Shown here: positions 51,941 through 63,600 of the stretch, one piece after another
How the letters are laid out: each line of letters begins with the position of its first letter
Numbering within the stretch: position 1 is the first letter of the stretch
Assembly: GCA_018820765.1 (NCBI GenBank)
Contig: JAHJNN010000005.1
Span: forward strand, 62,001-126,000
Reading direction: 5' to 3'
DNA from: Gammaproteobacteria bacterium
GTDB taxonomy: Bacteria > Pseudomonadota > Gammaproteobacteria > Burkholderiales > Thiobacillaceae
DNA length: 64,000 nt
Notes under the pieces: generated by a model
Told to the model about the DNA's origin: nothing
The model's input: only the letters and a program-made list of their open reading frames with translations
Database searches by the model: none
Program-made: the position numbers and the translations under genes

Positions 51941-52279
51941 ATGCCCCAACTCATCGTACTGCCTCACGTCGAACTCTGCCCCGAAGGCGCCGTCATCGAA
52001 GCCAAGCCGGGCGACACTATTTGCGACACCCTGCTTGCCAACGGCGTCGAGATCGAGCACGCCTGCGAAAAATCCTGCGCCTGCACCACCTGCCACGTCA
52101 TCGTGCGCGAAGGCTTCAATTCGCTGGCAGCGTCCACCGAAGAAGAGGATGATCTGCTCGACAAGGCCTGGGGCTTGGAACCGCAGTCGCGGTTGTCGTG
52201 CCAGGCGCGCGTCAACAGTGCCGACCTGGTGATCGAAATCCCCAAGTACACCATCAACATGGTCAAGGAAGGTCATTGA
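51941..52279 (+). CDS. fdx: ISC [2Fe-2S] ferredoxin
   Basis: MPQLIVLPHVELCPEGAVIEAKPGDTICDTLLANGVEIEHACEKSCACTTCHVIV. Confidence 0.97.
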   Translation: MPQLIVLPHVELCPEGAVIEAKPGDTICDTLLANGVEIEHACEKSCACTTCHVIVREGFNSLAASTEEEDDLLDKAWGLEPQSRLSCQARVNSADLVIEIPKYTINMVKEGH

Positions 52280-52280
52280 A

Positions 52281-52475
52281 ATGAAGTGGACGGATTCCCT
52301 CGATATCGCCATCGAACTCTCCGAAGCGCACCCCGAAATCGATCCGCGCACCATCCGCTTCACCGACCTGCACCGCTGGGTGATGGAGCTGCCCGACTTC
52401 GAGGACGACCCCGAGCATTCCGGCGAGAAGATTCTCGAAGCGATCCAGATGGCGTGGATCGACGAAGTCAGCTGA
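52281..52475 (+). CDS. iscX: IscX
   Basis: MKWTDSLDIAIELSEAHPEIDPRTIRFTDLHRWVMELPDFEDDP. Confidence 0.96.
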   Translation: MKWTDSLDIAIELSEAHPEIDPRTIRFTDLHRWVMELPDFEDDPEHSGEKILEAIQMAWIDEVS

Positions 52476-52555
52476 GCGAGTCTTCTGCATTGCGGCTTTA
52501 AGTCGCCAATCCCCTTGCTCCCCCGTGCTAGACTCCTCCAAAATTCGAGACGAGC

Positions 52556-53464
52556 ATGGCCGAGGAGTCTGATCTTTCCCGTACCGAGCCGGCGAGTCCG
52601 CGGCGCCTGCAAGAAGCGCGCAGCGCGGGCGATGTGCCGCGTTCAGCCGAACTCACCGCGTGGGTGGTGTTGCTGTCGGCGCTGGGCGTGCTGGTCTGGC
52701 AGGCGCCGAGTCTGCTGCATGCCTTGCAGGCCCTGACCGAGGCGGCGTTCGTTCACGCGGCGCAGCCGCTTTCCCCGGTTTTTCTTGAAGCCGCGCAATC
52801 CGCGCTGTGGGCGGTGCTGCCTGTGCTGGTCGCCATTTTCGTCGCCGCGCTGGTGGCGCCGATGCTGCTCTCCGGCTGGGTCTTCGCGCCCCAGGCGACC
52901 CAGGCCGATCTGACACGCGCCAATCCTTTCAAGCCCCTTGCCCGGCTGTTTTCGGCCGATGCTTTGTTCGACGGCACGCTGGCGCTGCTCAAGCTGGTGC
53001 TCGTCGCCGCTGCGCTTGGGTGGACGCTGGCCGGCGGCTGGCCGGCGCTGCAAAACCAGAGTGGCAGCGCGGCGCTGGGCCAGACGGCAAGCTGGATCGG
53101 ACGCGGCGTGCAGGCGCTGGTACTGGCGCTGGCGTTGGCGGCGGCGCTGGACGCGGGCTGGCGCTGGTGGCGCTACCTGCGCCGTCATGCGATGACCTGG
53201 CAGGAACTGCTTGCCGAGGCGCGCGAAGCCGAGGGCAGCCCGGAAATGCGCGCGCAGCTGCGCAGCCGTCAGCAACAGGCAGGGCAGGAGGGGGCGCCTG
53301 ATCGTGGTGCCGGGGCTGATGCGATGTCCCCCCCCTCTGATGGAACACCTAGCCACTCGACTAAGCCCGCAAACGGGCAAGTCGCTGGTTATCCCCAACC
53401 CTCCCCCTCGAGGAGGGAGGGAGCGAACGCTGGGCCCAAGGCGATTGACGAGGTGATCGGATGA
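52556..53464 (+). pseudogene. flhB: flhB lacking the autocleaving cytoplasmic domain (truncated; repeat-encoded C-terminus)
   Basis: FlhB-like N-terminus and linker (EGSPEMRAQLRSRQQQ) but no NPTH/NPEH motif; tail [25 protein letters not shown] is repeat-encoded. Confidence 0.8.
53331..53450. repeat. ~119-bp interspersed repeat, copy A (in flhB)
   Basis: ccccctctgatggaacacctagccactcgactaagcccgcaaacgggcaagtcgctggttatccccaaccctccccc...; near-identical to 63239-63357. Confidence 0.92.
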
Positions 53465-55536
53465 GTGCGCAGGGCGTGATGGTGATGGGCATGCCGCTGA
53501 ACCGGCTGGCGGTGCCGGTACTGGTGTTGCTGATCCTGGCGATGATGGTGCTGCCGCTGCCCACCTTCATGCTCGATGTGCTGTTCACGCTCAATATCGC
53601 GCTGGCGATGATCGTGATGCTGGTGAGTCTGAATTCACGGCGTCCGCTGGATTTCTCGGTGTTCCCTACCGTTCTGCTGCTGACCACGCTGCTGCGCCTG
53701 TCGCTCAATGTGGCGTCCACCCGTATCATCCTGATGCAGGGGCATACCGGGGCGGACGCGGCGGGCAAGGTGATCGAGTCCTTCGGCAATTTCCTGGTCG
53801 GCGGCAACTACGTCGTCGGCTTCGTGGTGTTCCTGATCCTGGTCATCATCAACTTCATCGTCATCACCAAGGGTGCCGGACGCATTGCCGAGGTGGCGGC
53901 GCGCTTCACCCTGGATTCGATGCCGGGCAAACAGCTGGCGGTGGATGCCGACCTCAACGCCGGCTTCATCAACGAAGGCGAAGCGCGTGCACGCCGCCAC
54001 GAGATCGGCCGCGAAGCGGACTTTTACGGTGCGATGGACGGCGCGTCCAAATTCGTGCGCGGCGACGCCATCGCCGGCATCATCATCCTGATGGTGAACC
54101 TGGTCGGCGGCATTCTGGTCGGGCTGTTCCAGCACAATCTGGGGCTGGGCGAGGCGCTCGGCCGCTACGCTCTTTTGACGGTGGGCGACGGCCTGGTGAC
54201 GCAGATACCGGCGCTGATCATTTCGACGGCGGCGGGCATCGTGGTCAGCCGCGCCTCCAGCGAGCAGGACCTGTCGCGCGAGTTTTCCACCCAGATATTC
54301 GGCCGGCCGCAGACGCTGTATGTAGCCGCGGCCGTGCTGGGGTCGCTGGGCGTGATTCCGGGCACGCCGCATCTGGCCTTCCTGACCATTGCCGTGGTGC
54401 TGGGGGGACTCGGGTTCTGGCTGATGCGCCGCCAGGGCGCGCTGCCCGGAATCGAACCGCTGGCGCTGATCGAGGAAGAGCCGACGACGATCGACGTCAC
54501 CTGGGACGACATCCCGCCGGTCGACGTGCTGGCGCTCGAGGTCGGCTATCGCCTGATCCCGCTGGTCGACCGCAACCAGGGCGGCGCCGCGCTGGCGAAG
54601 ATCACCGAGGCGCGCCGCCGTTTCGCCACCGACATGGGGCTGGTGGTGCCGCTCATCCGCGTGCGCGACAACCTCGATCTCAAGCCCAACACCTATCGCA
54701 TCACCCTCAAGGGCGTCGACGTGGCACATGGCGAACTGCCCAGCGGCCAGGTGCTGGCGGTGGACATGGGCGACGTGCTGGGGCGCCTCGACGGCGCGCC
54801 GGGCGTGGACCCGCTGACCGGACTGCCGGGAATCTGGATCGAGACGGGACGCGAGGAAGAGGCCGAGCTGCGCGGCTTCGTCGTGCTGACCACGCCCGAG
54901 CTGATCGCGCGCCAGGTCGAGGCCGTGTTCCGCCAGCACGCGCCGGAACTGCTGGGACGCACCGAGGTGCAGCAGCTGCTCGACACCCTGGCGCGCAGCC
55001 ACCCGGGCCTGGTCGAGGACGTGACGCCGCGCCACTTGCCGCTGACCAGCGTGCAGGCGGTATTGCAGCAGCTGATCGCGGAAAACATCTCGATCCGCGA
55101 CAGTCGCACCCTGTTCGAAACGCTCGCCGCGCGCGCGCCGAAAAGCCAGGCGATCGACGACCTGGTGGAAACCGTGCGCGCCGCGCTCGGGCGCAGCATC
55201 GTCGACCGCCTGTTCGAGGGCAGCAATACGCTGCACGTGATCGGACTTGCCGCGGCCACCGAAACCCGCCTGCTGAACGAAATGGGTGACGAGGGCGAAG
55301 CCCTGTTGTCGCCCGCCACGCTGGATGCCCTGAACGACGCCGCCGAGCATGCGCTGGCCGAGCACGAAGGCGCCGGCCATCCGCCGGTGCTGCTGACCTC
55401 GCCCGGCCTGCGCGCCATGCTGTCGCGGCTGTTGCGGCGCAACCTGCCGCGGCTTGCGGTGATTGCCTACGCCGAGGTGCCTGCCGATAAAATGGTGCAG
55501 GTGGACACTGAACTGACGATTGAGGAGGGCGCATGA
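53461..55536 (+). CDS. flhA: Flagellar export protein FlhA
   Basis: VLLILAMMVLPLPTFMLDVLFTLNIALAMIVMLVSLNSRRPLDFSVFPTVLLLTTLLRLSLNVASTRIIL. Confidence 0.97.
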   Translation: MSAQGVMVMGMPLNRLAVPVLVLLILAMMVLPLPTFMLDVLFTLNIALAMIVMLVSLNSRRPLDFSVFPTVLLLTTLLRLSLNVASTRIILMQGHTGADAAGKVIESFGNFLVGGNYVVGFVVFLILVIINFIVITKGAGRIAEVAARFTLDSMPGKQLAVDADLNAGFINEGEARARRHEIGREADFYGAMDGASKFVRGDAIAGIIILMVNLVGGILVGLFQHNLGLGEALGRYALLTVGDGLVTQIPALIISTAAGIVVSRASSEQDLSREFSTQIFGRPQTLYVAAAVLGSLGVIPGTPHLAFLTIAVVLGGLGFWLMRRQGALPGIEPLALIEEEPTTIDVTWDDIPPVDVLALEVGYRLIPLVDRNQGGAALAKITEARRRFATDMGLVVPLIRVRDNLDLKPNTYRITLKGVDVAHGELPSGQVLAVDMGDVLGRLDGAPGVDPLTGLPGIWIETGREEEAELRGFVVLTTPELIARQVEAVFRQHAPELLGRTEVQQLLDTLARSHPGLVEDVTPRHLPLTSVQAVLQQLIAENISIRDSRTLFETLAARAPKSQAIDDLVETVRAALGRSIVDRLFEGSNTLHVIGLAAATETRLLNEMGDEGEALLSPATLDALNDAAEHALAEHEGAGHPPVLLTSPGLRAMLSRLLRRNLPRLAVIAYAEVPADKMVQVDTELTIEEGA

Positions 55537-56669
55537 GCGTGCGGGTATTCGTCGCGGCGAACGCGCGCGAAGGTCTGGCGCGCGTTCGCCGCGAACTCGG
55601 CGACGACGCCGTGGTGCTGTCCACGCGGCCGCACCCGCAGGGCGTCGAACTGCTGGCCAGTGCCTATGGCGAACTCGCGGTGCCGGCCATCAGCGAGACG
55701 CCCGACACCGCAGGCAGCTCGCGCATCCTGAACGAACTGGCGCGCCTGCGCGGCATGCTGCAAAACCAGCTCGCCGGCTTTGCCTGGGGCGCGGGACGGC
55801 GGCGCGATCCGGTGCGGGTGGCGCTGATGCAGACCCTGTTCGCCGCCGGCTTCGGCAGTGCGCTCGCCCGCACCCTGGCCGCGCGCCTGCCGCGCGGGCT
55901 TGACACCGAGGCCACCCAGCACTGGCTGCGCCAGGTGCTGATCCGCAACCTGCCGCTGCAGGGGCGCGACGCCGACCTGCTGGCGCGCGGCGGCCGCTAC
56001 GCGCTGGTCGGTTCCACCGGCTCGGGCAAGACCACCACGCTCGCCAAGCTCGCCGCGCGCGGGGTGGATGCGCATGGCGCCGGCGCGGTGGCGCTGGTGG
56101 CGGCCGATGCCTACCGCATCGGCGCGGCGGCGCAGTTGACGGTGTATGCCGATCTGCTGGGGGTGTCGCTGCATGTGGCCGAAGACCTGGACAAGCTGGC
56201 CCAGCTGTTGCCGCACCTCGCGGCCAAAAAACTGGTGCTGATCGACACCGCCGGCTTTGCGCCGAACGACCCGCGCACCCGCGAGGGACAGGCGCTCGAC
56301 GCGCTCGGCGTGCGCCGTCTCGCGGTGATTTCCGCCGCCCAGCAGGGCGCGGCGATCGAGCAGGCGATGACGCGTTTCGGCCAGGGCGCGGCCGCGTGCA
56401 TCCTGACCAAGCTCGACGAAACCCCGCAGCCGGGCGCGGCGCTCGACAGCCTGATCCGCCACCGCCTGCCGCTGGCCTATATCAGCGGCGGCCAGCGGGT
56501 GCCTGAAGACCTGCACGCGCCCAACGCCACCTATCTCATCGACCGTGCGTTGAAGGGCGGCCAGCTCGACACGCCGTATGCACTGGAGGCCGAGGACTGG
56601 CCGCTGTTTGCCGGCGTCGAAGCCGAACGTGCGGAGCGCCGCACCCAAAAGGGCACAAGTGTCGGCTGA
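55533..56669 (+). CDS. flhF: Flagellar SRP-like GTPase FlhF
   Basis: MSVRVFVAANAREGLARVRRELGDDAVVLSTR, LVGSTGSGKTTTLAKLAAR, LIDTAGFAPNDPR. Confidence 0.95.
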   Translation: MSVRVFVAANAREGLARVRRELGDDAVVLSTRPHPQGVELLASAYGELAVPAISETPDTAGSSRILNELARLRGMLQNQLAGFAWGAGRRRDPVRVALMQTLFAAGFGSALARTLAARLPRGLDTEATQHWLRQVLIRNLPLQGRDADLLARGGRYALVGSTGSGKTTTLAKLAARGVDAHGAGAVALVAADAYRIGAAAQLTVYADLLGVSLHVAEDLDKLAQLLPHLAAKKLVLIDTAGFAPNDPRTREGQALDALGVRRLAVISAAQQGAAIEQAMTRFGQGAAACILTKLDETPQPGAALDSLIRHRLPLAYISGGQRVPEDLHAPNATYLIDRALKGGQLDTPYALEAEDWPLFAGVEAERAERRTQKGTSVG

Positions 56670-57345
56670 CCAGGCCGCCGGATTGCGGCGGCGCAGCGCC
56701 CTGCAGCCGTTGCGCTGCATCCACGGATTTTTCCATTCCCCCCAATCGACGACCCGGCTCGCGCAGGCGCTGCATCGGCACGGCTGGACGTCGCTCTTGG
56801 TCGACCCCCGCGGGCGGCTGTTTGCGAATGCCCCCACGCAGAGCCTGTTCGACTGGCGCCAGCAACTGGCGCGTCAGCAGTTGCATACGCAGGCACTGCC
56901 CAGCGGCGACGGCTGGCATGCCCCCGGCCTGACGGCGAACGAACCCGGGCTGAAGGCGATCGCCCAACGCTACGATTGCCTGCTGTTCGACGCCAGCCCG
57001 GATGCGCCAGACTGGCTGCCGTTGCCGGACATGGATCAAACCCTCGTTCTGGAAGTGCGCGCGGGGCAGGTATCGATGCAGCAGGCGTATGCCCTGCTCA
57101 AGACCCTGTGCCACCTGCAAAGCCGCGCCGATATTGGCTTGCTGGGCGATGCCGCCGCCTGCGACCGGCTGCTGGCAGCGTGCAGGCAGTACCTCGAGCC
57201 GGCGTTCGTCCAGGCGGTTCACAGCGTCGCGCGTGAGGATGATGCATTTGCTGCGCTTGCCGTTAGAATGGCGGACGAGGGTGCGCGCCCGACGGCGCGT
57301 CATAACAGGAACAACTGGAACATGGCCTTGAAACATGGCGGGTAA
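56659..57345 (+). CDS. FlhG-like protein lacking a recognisable Walker A motif
   Basis: GTG start overlapping flhF; N-terminus SADQAAGLRRR matches FlhG DQAxGLRR, but CIHGFFHSPQSTTRLAQALHRHGWTSLLVDPRGR occupies the P-loop position. Confidence 0.65.
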   Translation: MSADQAAGLRRRSALQPLRCIHGFFHSPQSTTRLAQALHRHGWTSLLVDPRGRLFANAPTQSLFDWRQQLARQQLHTQALPSGDGWHAPGLTANEPGLKAIAQRYDCLLFDASPDAPDWLPLPDMDQTLVLEVRAGQVSMQQAYALLKTLCHLQSRADIGLLGDAAACDRLLAACRQYLEPAFVQAVHSVAREDDAFAALAVRMADEGARPTARHNRNNWNMALKHGG

Positions 57346-58045
57346 AGCCTCGTCGCAAGACGAACAAGTCGTCAAATATGCGCCGCTGGTCAAGCGCATT
57401 GCGTATCACATGATGGCGCGCCTGCCCGCCAGCGTCGAGGTGGACGACCTCATCCAGGTCGGGCTGATCGGCCTGATGGACGCAGTCGGACGTTTCGACG
57501 GCACCCAGGGCGCGCAGTTCGAATCCTATGCCACCCAGCGCATCCGCGGCGCCATGCTCGACGAGCTGCGCGAGGCCGACTGGCTGCCGCGTCATGTGCG
57601 GCAGAAATCGCGCCAGATCGAATCCGCCATCCACCGGCTGGAGCAGCGCAACGGCAAGTCGCCGTCCGAGCAGGAAATCTCGGCCGAGCTGGGCATGCCG
57701 ATCGATCAGTACCAGTCCATGCTGGGCGACGTGAAATGTTCCCAGCTGCTGTATTACGAGGATTTCTCCGACGAGGACAGCGCCAGTTTTCTGGAGCGCT
57801 ACCTGGTCGACGGCAGCAACGACCCGCTCTCGGTGCTGGAAGACGAGGGTTTCCGCGCCAGCCTGATCGCCGCGATCCATCATCTGCCCGAGCGCGAGCG
57901 CAGCATGATGGGCATGTACTACGAGCAGGACATGAACCTGAAGGAAATCGGCGCGGTGCTGGGCGTATCCGAATCGCGCGTGTGCCAGCTGCATTCGCAG
58001 GCGGTGGCCCGCTTGCGCACCCAGCTCAAGATCTGGAAAAACTGA
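57335..58045 (+). CDS. fliA: Flagellar sigma-28 factor FliA
   Basis: YAPLVKRIAYHMMARLPASVEVDDLIQVGLIGLMDAVGRFD...QRIRGAMLDELREADWLPRHVRQKSRQ. Confidence 0.96.
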   Translation: MAGKASSQDEQVVKYAPLVKRIAYHMMARLPASVEVDDLIQVGLIGLMDAVGRFDGTQGAQFESYATQRIRGAMLDELREADWLPRHVRQKSRQIESAIHRLEQRNGKSPSEQEISAELGMPIDQYQSMLGDVKCSQLLYYEDFSDEDSASFLERYLVDGSNDPLSVLEDEGFRASLIAAIHHLPERERSMMGMYYEQDMNLKEIGAVLGVSESRVCQLHSQAVARLRTQLKIWKN

Positions 58046-58122
58046 CGGCAACCGCCTCATGCGGCGCGGAACGTAAATAAATCCGCGATAATGACGGCTT
58101 GTTTATCGTCCGTATCGCCCTC

Positions 58123-59415
<1,293 letters not shown>

Positions 59416-59433
59416 CCCACACTGAACCGTGCC

Positions 59434-59814
59434 GTGAAACCGCTCGCGCGCCCCGTTTACCTCAATCTGTTTCGCATCCATCTGCCGCTGGCCGGCTGGG
59501 TGTCGATCCTGCACCGAGTGTCGGGCGCAGTGCTGTTTGCGGCGCTGCCGCTGGGGGTGTGGGCCTTGTCGATATCGCTGGCCGACGAGGCCGGATTCAG
59601 GCGCATGGCGGATGCGCTCGCGCACCCGCTGGCCCACTTGGTTCTGCTCGGAGGGGTGTGGGCGTTTGCGCATCATTTCTTCGCCGGCCTGCGGCATCTG
59701 GCGCTGGATGTTCACTGGGGCCTGGAGCTGAAGCAGGCGCGGCAGAGCAGTCTTGCCGTCATGCTCGCCAGCGGGCTGGTCACCCTGCTTGCCGCCTGGA
59801 GATTATTCGCATGA
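59434..59814 (+). CDS. sdhC: Succinate dehydrogenase cytochrome b556 subunit
   Basis: [30 protein letters not shown]...[17 protein letters not shown]. Confidence 0.93.
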   Translation: MKPLARPVYLNLFRIHLPLAGWVSILHRVSGAVLFAALPLGVWALSISLADEAGFRRMADALAHPLAHLVLLGGVWAFAHHFFAGLRHLALDVHWGLELKQARQSSLAVMLASGLVTLLAAWRLFA

Positions 59815-60167
59815 AGTCCGCCACCGGCTCGCATACCGGAACCGGCAGCTGGCTGGTACAGCGTGCGACTGCGCTGGTGCTGGCGCTGGCGCTGCCCGGT
59901 TTGCTGATTTACGTCCTGAACGCGCTGCCCGCCGATTTCGCCGGCTGGCAGGCGCTGTTCGCGCCGCTGTGGCTGCGCGTGTCGATGCTGCTGACCGCCG
60001 TGGCACTGGCGCTGCACGCCTGGGTGGGGATGCGCGACATCTTCATGGACTACGTCCGTCCCACGGGCCTACGGCTGGCGCTCTATCTGGCGGTGATCGT
60101 CACCCTGGCGGGCAGCGTGGCGTGGCTCGCTGCGATTTTGTTTGGCACAGCGTGGAGCGCCGCATGA
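59811..60167 (+). CDS. sdhD: Succinate dehydrogenase membrane anchor
   Basis: [22 protein letters not shown]...[21 protein letters not shown]. Confidence 0.93.
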   Translation: MKSATGSHTGTGSWLVQRATALVLALALPGLLIYVLNALPADFAGWQALFAPLWLRVSMLLTAVALALHAWVGMRDIFMDYVRPTGLRLALYLAVIVTLAGSVAWLAAILFGTAWSAA

Positions 60168-61933
60168 ACACGCGCCGCTTCGACGCCCTCATCATCGGCG
60201 GCGGCGGCGCGGGGCTGCGCGCAGCGCTGCAACTGGCGCGCTCCGACTACAAGGTCGCGGTGGTGTCGAAAGTCTTTCCCACGCGTTCGCACACCGTGTC
60301 GGCGCAGGGCGGCATCACCGCCGCGCTCGCCAACGTCGACGACGACCGCTGGGAATGGCACATGTACGACACGGTCAAGGGCGGCGACTGGCTGGGCGAC
60401 CAGGACGCGATCGAGTTCATGTGCCGCGAGGCGGCCAGTGCGGTGTATGAACTCGAACACATGGGACTGCCATTCTCGCGGCTGGATAACGGCAAGATCT
60501 ACCAGCGGCCGTTCGGCGGCCAGTCCAAAAATTTCGGCGGCGAGCAGGCCACCCGCACCTGCGCCGCCGCCGACCGCACCGGCCATGCGCTCCTGCACAC
60601 GCTGTACCAGCAGAACATCGCTCACCGCACGCAGTTCTTCGACGAATACTTCGCGCTCGACCTGCTGCGCGACGCCGACGGTTATTGCCTCGGCGTCACC
60701 GCCATGAGCATCGAGACCGGTGAGCCGCTCTTGATCGAGGCGCGCGCGACGCTGCTCGCCACCGGCGGGGCAGGGCGCGTGTTCGGCAACAGCAGCAACG
60801 CCATGATCAACACCGGCGACGGCCTCGGCATGGTGCTGCGCGCGGGGCTGCCGCTGCAGGACATGGAGTTCTGGCAGTTCCATCCCACCGGCATTGCCGG
60901 CGTCGGCTGCCTCATCACCGAAGGCGCGCGTGGCGAGGGCGGCTATCTTCTGAACAAGCACGGCGAGCGCTTCATGGAGCGCTACGCGCCGCACACGAAG
61001 GATCTGGCCGGGCGCGACGTGGTGGCGCGCGCCATCGCCCTCGAAATCGCCGCGGGCCGCGGCTGCGGAGCTGCCTCCAATCAAGGCGGCGGCGATTACG
61101 TCGACCTCAAGCTCGACCATCTGGGCGAGAAGCTCATCGCCGAGAAGCTGCCCGGCATCCGCGATCTGGCGATCCGCTTCGCCGGCGTCGATCCGGTCGA
61201 AAAACCCATCCCGGTCGCGCCCACCGCGCACTACATGATGGGCGGCATCCCCACCAACCTGCACGGCCAGGTCGTCGCGCCTGCACGCTTCGGCCCCGAG
61301 GAGCCGATGCCCGGGCTGTATGCCGTCGGCGAATGCGCCTGCGTGTCGGTGCACGGCGCCAACCGGCTGGGCGGCAACTCGCTGCTCGATCTGATCGTAT
61401 TCGGCCGGGCCGCCGGCCTGCACATGCTCGAGTACCTGCGCGATAGCCCCTATCCGCGACCCTTGCCCGACAACGCAGCCGAGGCCAGCTTGGCGCGCTT
61501 GCAGCGCTGGGATCAACCCGGCAGCGAACGTGTGGCAGCCATTACCGACGACCTGCGGCGCATGATGCAGACGCATGCCGGTGTGTTCCGTACCGACGCG
61601 GTATTGCGCGAGGGGCTGGAAAAGCTGGACGTATTGGAAGATCGCCTGGCGCACGCCGGGCTGCAGGACACCAGCCGCGTCTTCAACACCGCGCGCATCG
61701 AGGCGCTGGAACTGGAGAACCTGATCGGCGTGGCGCGCGCGACGCTGGTGTCGGCGCTGAATCGCACTGAAAGCCGCGGCGCGCACTCGCGGGAGGATTT
61801 TCCTGAGCGCGACGATGAACACTGGCTGAAGCACACCCTGTATTCGCGCGAGGGGGATCAGGTGGATGCCAAGCCGGTGCGGTTGAAACCGCTGACAGTG
61901 GAGTCGATACGGCCGAAGGAGAGGGTGTATTGA
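60164..61933 (+). CDS. sdhA: Succinate dehydrogenase flavoprotein
   Basis: [49 protein letters not shown]. Confidence 0.98.
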   Translation: MNTRRFDALIIGGGGAGLRAALQLARSDYKVAVVSKVFPTRSHTVSAQGGITAALANVDDDRWEWHMYDTVKGGDWLGDQDAIEFMCREAASAVYELEHMGLPFSRLDNGKIYQRPFGGQSKNFGGEQATRTCAAADRTGHALLHTLYQQNIAHRTQFFDEYFALDLLRDADGYCLGVTAMSIETGEPLLIEARATLLATGGAGRVFGNSSNAMINTGDGLGMVLRAGLPLQDMEFWQFHPTGIAGVGCLITEGARGEGGYLLNKHGERFMERYAPHTKDLAGRDVVARAIALEIAAGRGCGAASNQGGGDYVDLKLDHLGEKLIAEKLPGIRDLAIRFAGVDPVEKPIPVAPTAHYMMGGIPTNLHGQVVAPARFGPEEPMPGLYAVGECACVSVHGANRLGGNSLLDLIVFGRAAGLHMLEYLRDSPYPRPLPDNAAEASLARLQRWDQPGSERVAAITDDLRRMMQTHAGVFRTDAVLREGLEKLDVLEDRLAHAGLQDTSRVFNTARIEALELENLIGVARATLVSALNRTESRGAHSREDFPERDDEHWLKHTLYSREGDQVDAKPVRLKPLTVESIRPKERVY

Positions 61934-61968
61934 TGGGAGCCCAGTCTTTTGATTTTGTTGTGGGGGTG

Positions 61969-62512
61969 CATGGGCTTCGCTTTTCGCCTTTGGGCGAGTC
62001 ACTTTCTTTTGCTTCGCCAAAAGAAAGTAACCAAAGAAAAGGCGACCCCACATCGCTGCCCTTCGGGTTCCCGATTTGGCGCGCACGGGCGGGCGCTCCA
62101 CCAACTCGCCCTGGCACGGGGCACAAAACGCCCCGTGCTGCGGAGCTCGGACACGGTTCCGCTCTAGTCCCACCCGCACACGCCAAATCGGCAGCGCTGA
62201 AGGGGAACAACCCCCGGTACCGTCCACGCGTAATACCAGGCCATCGCTCAGCACTGGCGCCTGCTTGGGAGCCCCTTGTGTGTCGCCGAGAAGCGCAGCC
62301 GCCCGAGGAAAAAAGGGGCTGGGTGTCCGAGCTCCACAGCAGGGCACGTTTTGTGTGCCCTGCCAGGGCGAGTTCCAGCCCCGCCTCGGGTGGCGAACAT
62401 CGCAGGGGAGCCGAAGGCCGACACACTTGGGGTGGCTTTTTCTTTGGTTACTTTCTTTTGGCCACGCAAAAGAAAGTGACTCGCCCTCAGGCGAAAAGCG
62501 AAGCCGCCGCAA
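61969..62512. repeat. Large inverted-repeat element (~180-bp arms) between sdhA and sdhB
   Basis: Left arm ttcgcttttcgcctttgggcgagtcactttcttttgc...caaaagaaagtaaccaaagaaaa is the reverse complement of the right arm ttctttggttactttcttttggcc...gcaaaagaaagtgactcgccctcaggcgaaaagcgaa. Confidence 0.88.
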
Positions 62513-62534
62513 TCACCGCGGACTGCGAGCAACC

Positions 62535-63230
62535 ATGAAATTCCGCCTCTACCGCTACTCCCCCGAATCCAGCGAAAAGCCCACCATGCAGGATGTCGAG
62601 CTCGACATCGAGCCCGCCGGCAAGATGCTGCTCGACGCGCTGCTGGCGATCAAGGCGCAGGACGAGACGCTCTCGCTGCGCCGTTCCTGCCGCGAGGGCG
62701 TGTGCGGCTCCGACGCGGTGAACGTCAACGGCAAGAACCGGCTGGCGTGCATCACGCCGCTGTCCGAACTGAAAGAACCCATCGAGGTGCGGCCGCTGCC
62801 GGGGCTGCCGGTGATCCGCGACCTGATTGTGGACATGGAGCCGTTCTACAAGCAGTACCGCTCGATCAAGCCGTGGCTGATCAACGACGAGCCGGAGCCC
62901 GAAGTCGAGCGCCTGCAAAGCCCGGAGGACCGCGCGCTGCTCGACGGCGCCTACGAGTGCATCCTGTGCGCCTGCTGCACCACCGCGTGTCCGTCGTTCT
63001 GGTGGAATCCGGAGACTTTCGTCGGCCCCGCGGGCCTCTTGCAGGCCTACCGCTTCATCGCCGATTCACGCGACGAGGCGACGGCAGCGCGGCTCGACAA
63101 TCTGGAAGATCCGTATCGGCTGTATCGCTGCCGCGGCATCATGAATTGCGTGGACGTGTGCCCCAAGGATTTGAACCCGACGTCGGCGATCGGGCGCATC
63201 CGGTCGCTGCTGGTGAAGCGCCGTGTCTGA
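62535..63230 (+). CDS. sdhB: Succinate dehydrogenase iron-sulfur subunit
   Basis: MKFRLYRYSPESSEKPTMQDVELDI...SCREGVCGSDAVNVNGKNRLACI. Confidence 0.98.
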   Translation: MKFRLYRYSPESSEKPTMQDVELDIEPAGKMLLDALLAIKAQDETLSLRRSCREGVCGSDAVNVNGKNRLACITPLSELKEPIEVRPLPGLPVIRDLIVDMEPFYKQYRSIKPWLINDEPEPEVERLQSPEDRALLDGAYECILCACCTTACPSFWWNPETFVGPAGLLQAYRFIADSRDEATAARLDNLEDPYRLYRCRGIMNCVDVCPKDLNPTSAIGRIRSLLVKRRV

Positions 63231-63600
63231 CGGCTTCGCCCCCTCTGATGGAACCTCTAGCCATTCGACTAAGCCCGCAAGCGGGCAAGTCGCTGGTTAT
63301 CCCCAACCCTCCCCCGCAAGCGGGGGAGGGAGCAAACGTGATGCCCAAGGCGACTTGATCGGCTGGCGCTGCCGCCGCGGATTGCTCGAACTCGACCTCT
63401 GGCTGGGTGGCTTTTGGGCTGCGCACCGCGCTACACTTCAATCTCACGAGACAGCCGCGCTTGCGCGGCTGCTCGACCTGTCGGACATGGAAATCGTCGA
63501 CAGGCTGCACGGCCGGCTGCCCGCGGGCGATGCCGACCTTGCAGCGCTTGTTCAACGTCTGCAGCATTATCGGTCTGCGCACATTTTGGAATCACAATGA
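63223..63600 (+). CDS. sdhE: SdhE (FAD assembly factor) with repeat-derived N-terminal extension
   Basis: Core [21 protein letters not shown]...[16 protein letters not shown] start overlaps sdhB stop. Confidence 0.8.
   Translation: MSDGFAPSDGTSSHSTKPASGQVAGYPQPSPASGGGSKRDAQGDLIGWRCRRGLLELDLWLGGFWAAHRATLQSHETAALARLLDLSDMEIVDRLHGRLPAGDADLAALVQRLQHYRSAHILESQ
63239..63357. repeat. ~119-bp interspersed repeat, copy B (start of sdhE)
   Basis: ccccctctgatggaacctctagccattcgactaagcccgcaagcgggcaagtcgctggttatccccaaccctcccccgcaagcgggggaggg... Confidence 0.92.

Noticed and set aside
53635-55380. 581-aa minus-strand ORF opposite flhA
   Set aside because: Antisense shadow ORF
60083-62512. 809-aa minus-strand ORF across sdhA and the inverted repeat
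   Set aside because: Antisense of sdhA fused to repeat-derived sequence; not credible as a gene
61930-62538. Plus-strand ORFs (KESNQRK/KVTKEKATP type) between sdhA and sdhB
   Set aside because: Encoded by the inverted-repeat element; known type of spurious annotation
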